Below, piece after piece: positions 41,095 to 42,520 of a stretch of DNA of 42,520 nt (position 1 is its first letter; the number at the start of each line of letters is the position of its first letter). The stretch covers positions 1 to 42,520 of the IMG/VR virus record IMGVR_UViG_3300043395_002316, one strand, 5' to 3'. Origin of the DNA: a virus. Below the pieces are notes generated by a model. The model saw only the letters and a program-made list of their open reading frames with translations, did no database searches and was not told the DNA's origin. A program made the translations under genes and the position numbers.

Positions 41095-41845
41095 CGAAAA
41101 CCTCGTCTTCTAAATTTATTTTTGAAGTATCTATCCAAAATGGTTTTTCTTTTACTGAAAAATCACCATTTTCCAAATATTCATTTAACATCTTTTTTTG
41201 ATGTTGTTTCATTATATTGACAACTTTTGTAATGTAATGAGTTTTACAATCAGTCATCTCTCTAATAAGTAGATATAAATGTTTTTTATTAAAATTTTCT
41301 ATATGGTCACTTCTTCTAAATAATTCTAAAACAGCATCTGCAATTTGAATATCTCTTTTCTTATTAAAAATGGTTGCTATGTGTTTATCCCAATATTCCA
41401 ACATTATATCTTTAAATTCTCTAAATTCAGTAGCTTCTTCTACTTCATAAAAATCATTTTCAGGGTTCCATGTTTCGGGCATTTCCGAAATTAATGCATT
41501 TTGTTTCCATCTTTTGAAATTTCCATTATTTTTTAGAATAAGATGGTTTTTTGCAATAATAGTAAAATATGAGAATGCTCTACCCTTACCTTCTTTGTAC
41601 ATATGCATCTTTTCAATCATAGTGGAAACCACTTCTGTTTGAATATCTTTTTTAGGTACATCAAAGTAAGAGAATTTAAATGTATTAATTACATTCTCTG
41701 CTAATTTTTCGAACGGATATTTAATTCGTTCTTCGTAAATTTTACTACGCTTGTTAGGGTCTTTACATTTATTATACTCCACTATTGCATCCTGTGCAGG
41801 AGTACCAAAATAAACTTTATCTTTTGGTTTTCTTGTTTTTGCCAT
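41084..41845 (-). CDS. gp55-like late-transcription sigma factor
   Basis: A 253-residue homologue of T4 gp55, the phage sigma factor that directs host RNA polymerase to late promoters. The N-terminus (TPAQDAIVEYNKC, followed by PFEKLAENVINTFKF) and the centre (GKGRAFSYFTIIAKNHLILKNN) match gp55 proteins of marine T4-like phages. The second stretch corresponds to the region-2 helices that bind RNA polymerase and the -10 element. The protein is longer than T4 gp55 (185 aa) because of an extra C-terminal helical section with a Lys/His-rich segment. The start is 3 nt after a small membrane protein gene. It is presumably the factor for the ATATTTATAT sites found before the structural operons. Confidence 0.88.
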   Translation of the reverse strand: MAKTRKPKDKVYFGTPAQDAIVEYNKCKDPNKRSKIYEERIKYPFEKLAENVINTFKFSYFDVPKKDIQTEVVSTMIEKMHMYKEGKGRAFSYFTIIAKNHLILKNNGNFKRWKQNALISEMPETWNPENDFYEVEEATEFREFKDIMLEYWDKHIATIFNKKRDIQIADAVLELFRRSDHIENFNKKHLYLLIREMTDCKTHYITKVVNIMKQHQKKMLNEYLENGDFSVKEKPFWIDTSKINLEDEVFDDE

Positions 41846-41848
41846 ATA

Positions 41849-42109
41849 TTATAATTCTCCACTTAAATCTTCAACAATATTTTTTAATTGTTCAAAAGTT
41901 GCACCTACCTCATCATCTTTTTCAAATGCTTCTCTGGTGTCAATATCTCTCATTTGTTGTAATGCAGATTCTACTTTAATTCGTGTACCTTCAATTACAA
42001 TCGTAAGAGTATCTTCTAATTCTTCGTTTTGTTTTAATAGATTTCTAACACCTAAACCTAAAATGATATTAAGAATACCAGATACTATTAATAAAATTGT
42101 GATTTCCAT
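41849..42109 (-). CDS. Small conserved membrane-anchored protein next to gp55
   Basis: An 86-residue protein with one N-terminal transmembrane helix (ITILLIVSGILNIILGLGV) followed by a charged helix (NLLKQNEELEDTLTIVIE) and an acidic region MRDIDTREAFEKDDEVGATF. This combination, including the Asp-Asp-Glu-Val-Gly segment, recurs as a small protein next to gp55 in marine T4-like phages. Function is unknown; the coiled-coil body facing the cytoplasm could dock a phage protein at the membrane. Gaps to the neighbouring genes are 3 nt on each side. Confidence 0.65.
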   Translation of the reverse strand: MEITILLIVSGILNIILGLGVRNLLKQNEELEDTLTIVIEGTRIKVESALQQMRDIDTREAFEKDDEVGATFEQLKNIVEDLSGEL

Positions 42110-42112
42110 ATT

Positions 42113-42487
42113 TTATTGATTTTTAATTGATGATTTAATATTACTCAATAATTCCAATTCATTTTGGAATACTGCCTTTTCAAATTCTTCTCTTTCCTTT
42201 TCAATATGTTCTCTAACAACTTTAATAACATAATCATTAAATGTTAAAGGTGATTGAGCCACATATGTAAATTTATGGTTTGTGATTGTAACCGATGTGT
42301 CACCAACCTTTACCCAATACCCCAATTTTTTATTTGAGATATAATATTTACCACTAATTGGTGCAGTTATACATTCGGTATCTTTTGCATCAAATAGTAA
42401 AGAAATAATATCAATAATCAACTCTTCATGCTCGGAAGGATGATATGCTGGAAAGAATTTTTCTCTAATGGTTTGAAATATGTTCAT
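42113..42487 (-). CDS. Conserved hypothetical protein upstream of gp55
   Basis: A 124-residue protein starting MNIFQTIREKFFPAYHPSE, with a mixed alpha/beta core (TECITAPISGKYYISNKKLGYWVKV...) and a long charged C-terminal helix (KVVREHIEKEREEFEKAVFQNEL). I do not recognise a family. Tight spacing to the membrane protein and gp55 genes suggests the three are co-transcribed. The 33 nt before its start show no clear promoter, and the transcript may begin outside the window. Confidence 0.6.
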   Translation of the reverse strand: MNIFQTIREKFFPAYHPSEHEELIIDIISLLFDAKDTECITAPISGKYYISNKKLGYWVKVGDTSVTITNHKFTYVAQSPLTFNDYVIKVVREHIEKEREEFEKAVFQNELELLSNIKSSIKNQ

Positions 42488-42520
42488 TGTATTAAAAGTT
42501 AGATTTTAGATTTTCTTTTG

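Noticed and set aside
1-42520. tRNA, rRNA or insertion-sequence genes.
   Set aside because: No cloverleaf-like segment, transposase motif or terminal inverted repeat was seen; nearly all sequence is coding and the gaps are short.

Overview
The window is a 42.5 kb piece of a tailed-phage genome: a T4-like myovirus, very AT-rich, and probably infecting a member of the Bacteroidota. T4-type genes that can be recognised are the late sigma factor gp55, the baseplate wedge proteins gp6 and gp25, a gp5-like central spike, a gp46/gp47-type recombination nuclease and a zinc-finger/TOPRIM primase. The host guess rests on a Cys-rich 'DxxAxNYNPxAxxDDGSC' motif in a tail protein, on Cys/Tyr-rich adhesin modules and Pro/Thr linkers of a kind common in flavobacterial phage tails, and on a candidate TTG/TAnnTTTG-type promoter before the primase. 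It is inference, not proof. I saw no tRNA, rRNA, CRISPR array or insertion sequence.

Layout. Every gene but one is on the minus strand, tightly packed, with many TAATG or ATGA start/stop overlaps. Reading in the direction of transcription (right to left): (i) 42.5-39.4 kb holds two small conserved proteins, the gp55 sigma factor and a carbamoyltransferase, closed by a terminator. (ii) 39.3-36.9 kb holds a holin-like membrane protein with calcium loops, a possible ADP-ribosyltransferase-like protein, an Ntn-hydrolase-like protein and a 32-residue basic peptide, closed by a terminator. (iii) 36.9-18.7 kb is the tail/baseplate block: spike, CHAP and M15 peptidoglycan hydrolases, gp25, gp6, several large structural proteins and an embedded glycosyltransferase, closed by a UUCG-loop terminator. 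(iv) 18.7-16.1 kb has a paralogous structural protein, two small proteins, a sulfotransferase and a GIY-YIG nuclease. (v) 16.0-10.8 kb has the primase, a glycosyltransferase-like protein and a single-chain SbcD-SbcC fusion. The only plus-strand gene, a 55-residue ribbon-helix-helix protein, is wedged against the end of that fusion. (vi) 10.6-0 kb has a giant S74-chaperone tail fibre, a proline-rich adhesin, an SGNH-hydrolase/glycosyltransferase fusion, a prolyl-4-hydroxylase, a second 2OG-Fe(II) oxygenase and a GT-B glycosyltransferase.

How the genes may work together. The recurring minus-strand decamer ATATTTATAT lies 16-40 nt before eight gene starts, often just after a terminator, and is the likely late promoter read by the gp55 sigma factor. 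It is the reverse complement of a decamer containing T4's TATAAATA. The most intriguing set is the tail-modification set: a prolyl hydroxylase, a second 2OG oxygenase, two glycosyltransferases and an SGNH esterase beside an adhesin with three Pro/Thr linkers (39 prolines in about 102 residues), with a sulfotransferase, a DxD glycosyltransferase and a carbamoyltransferase elsewhere in the window. This looks like a phage-encoded route for hydroxylating and then decorating its own tail fibres, in the manner of extensin or collagen. That is a hypothesis from gene content and adjacency only.
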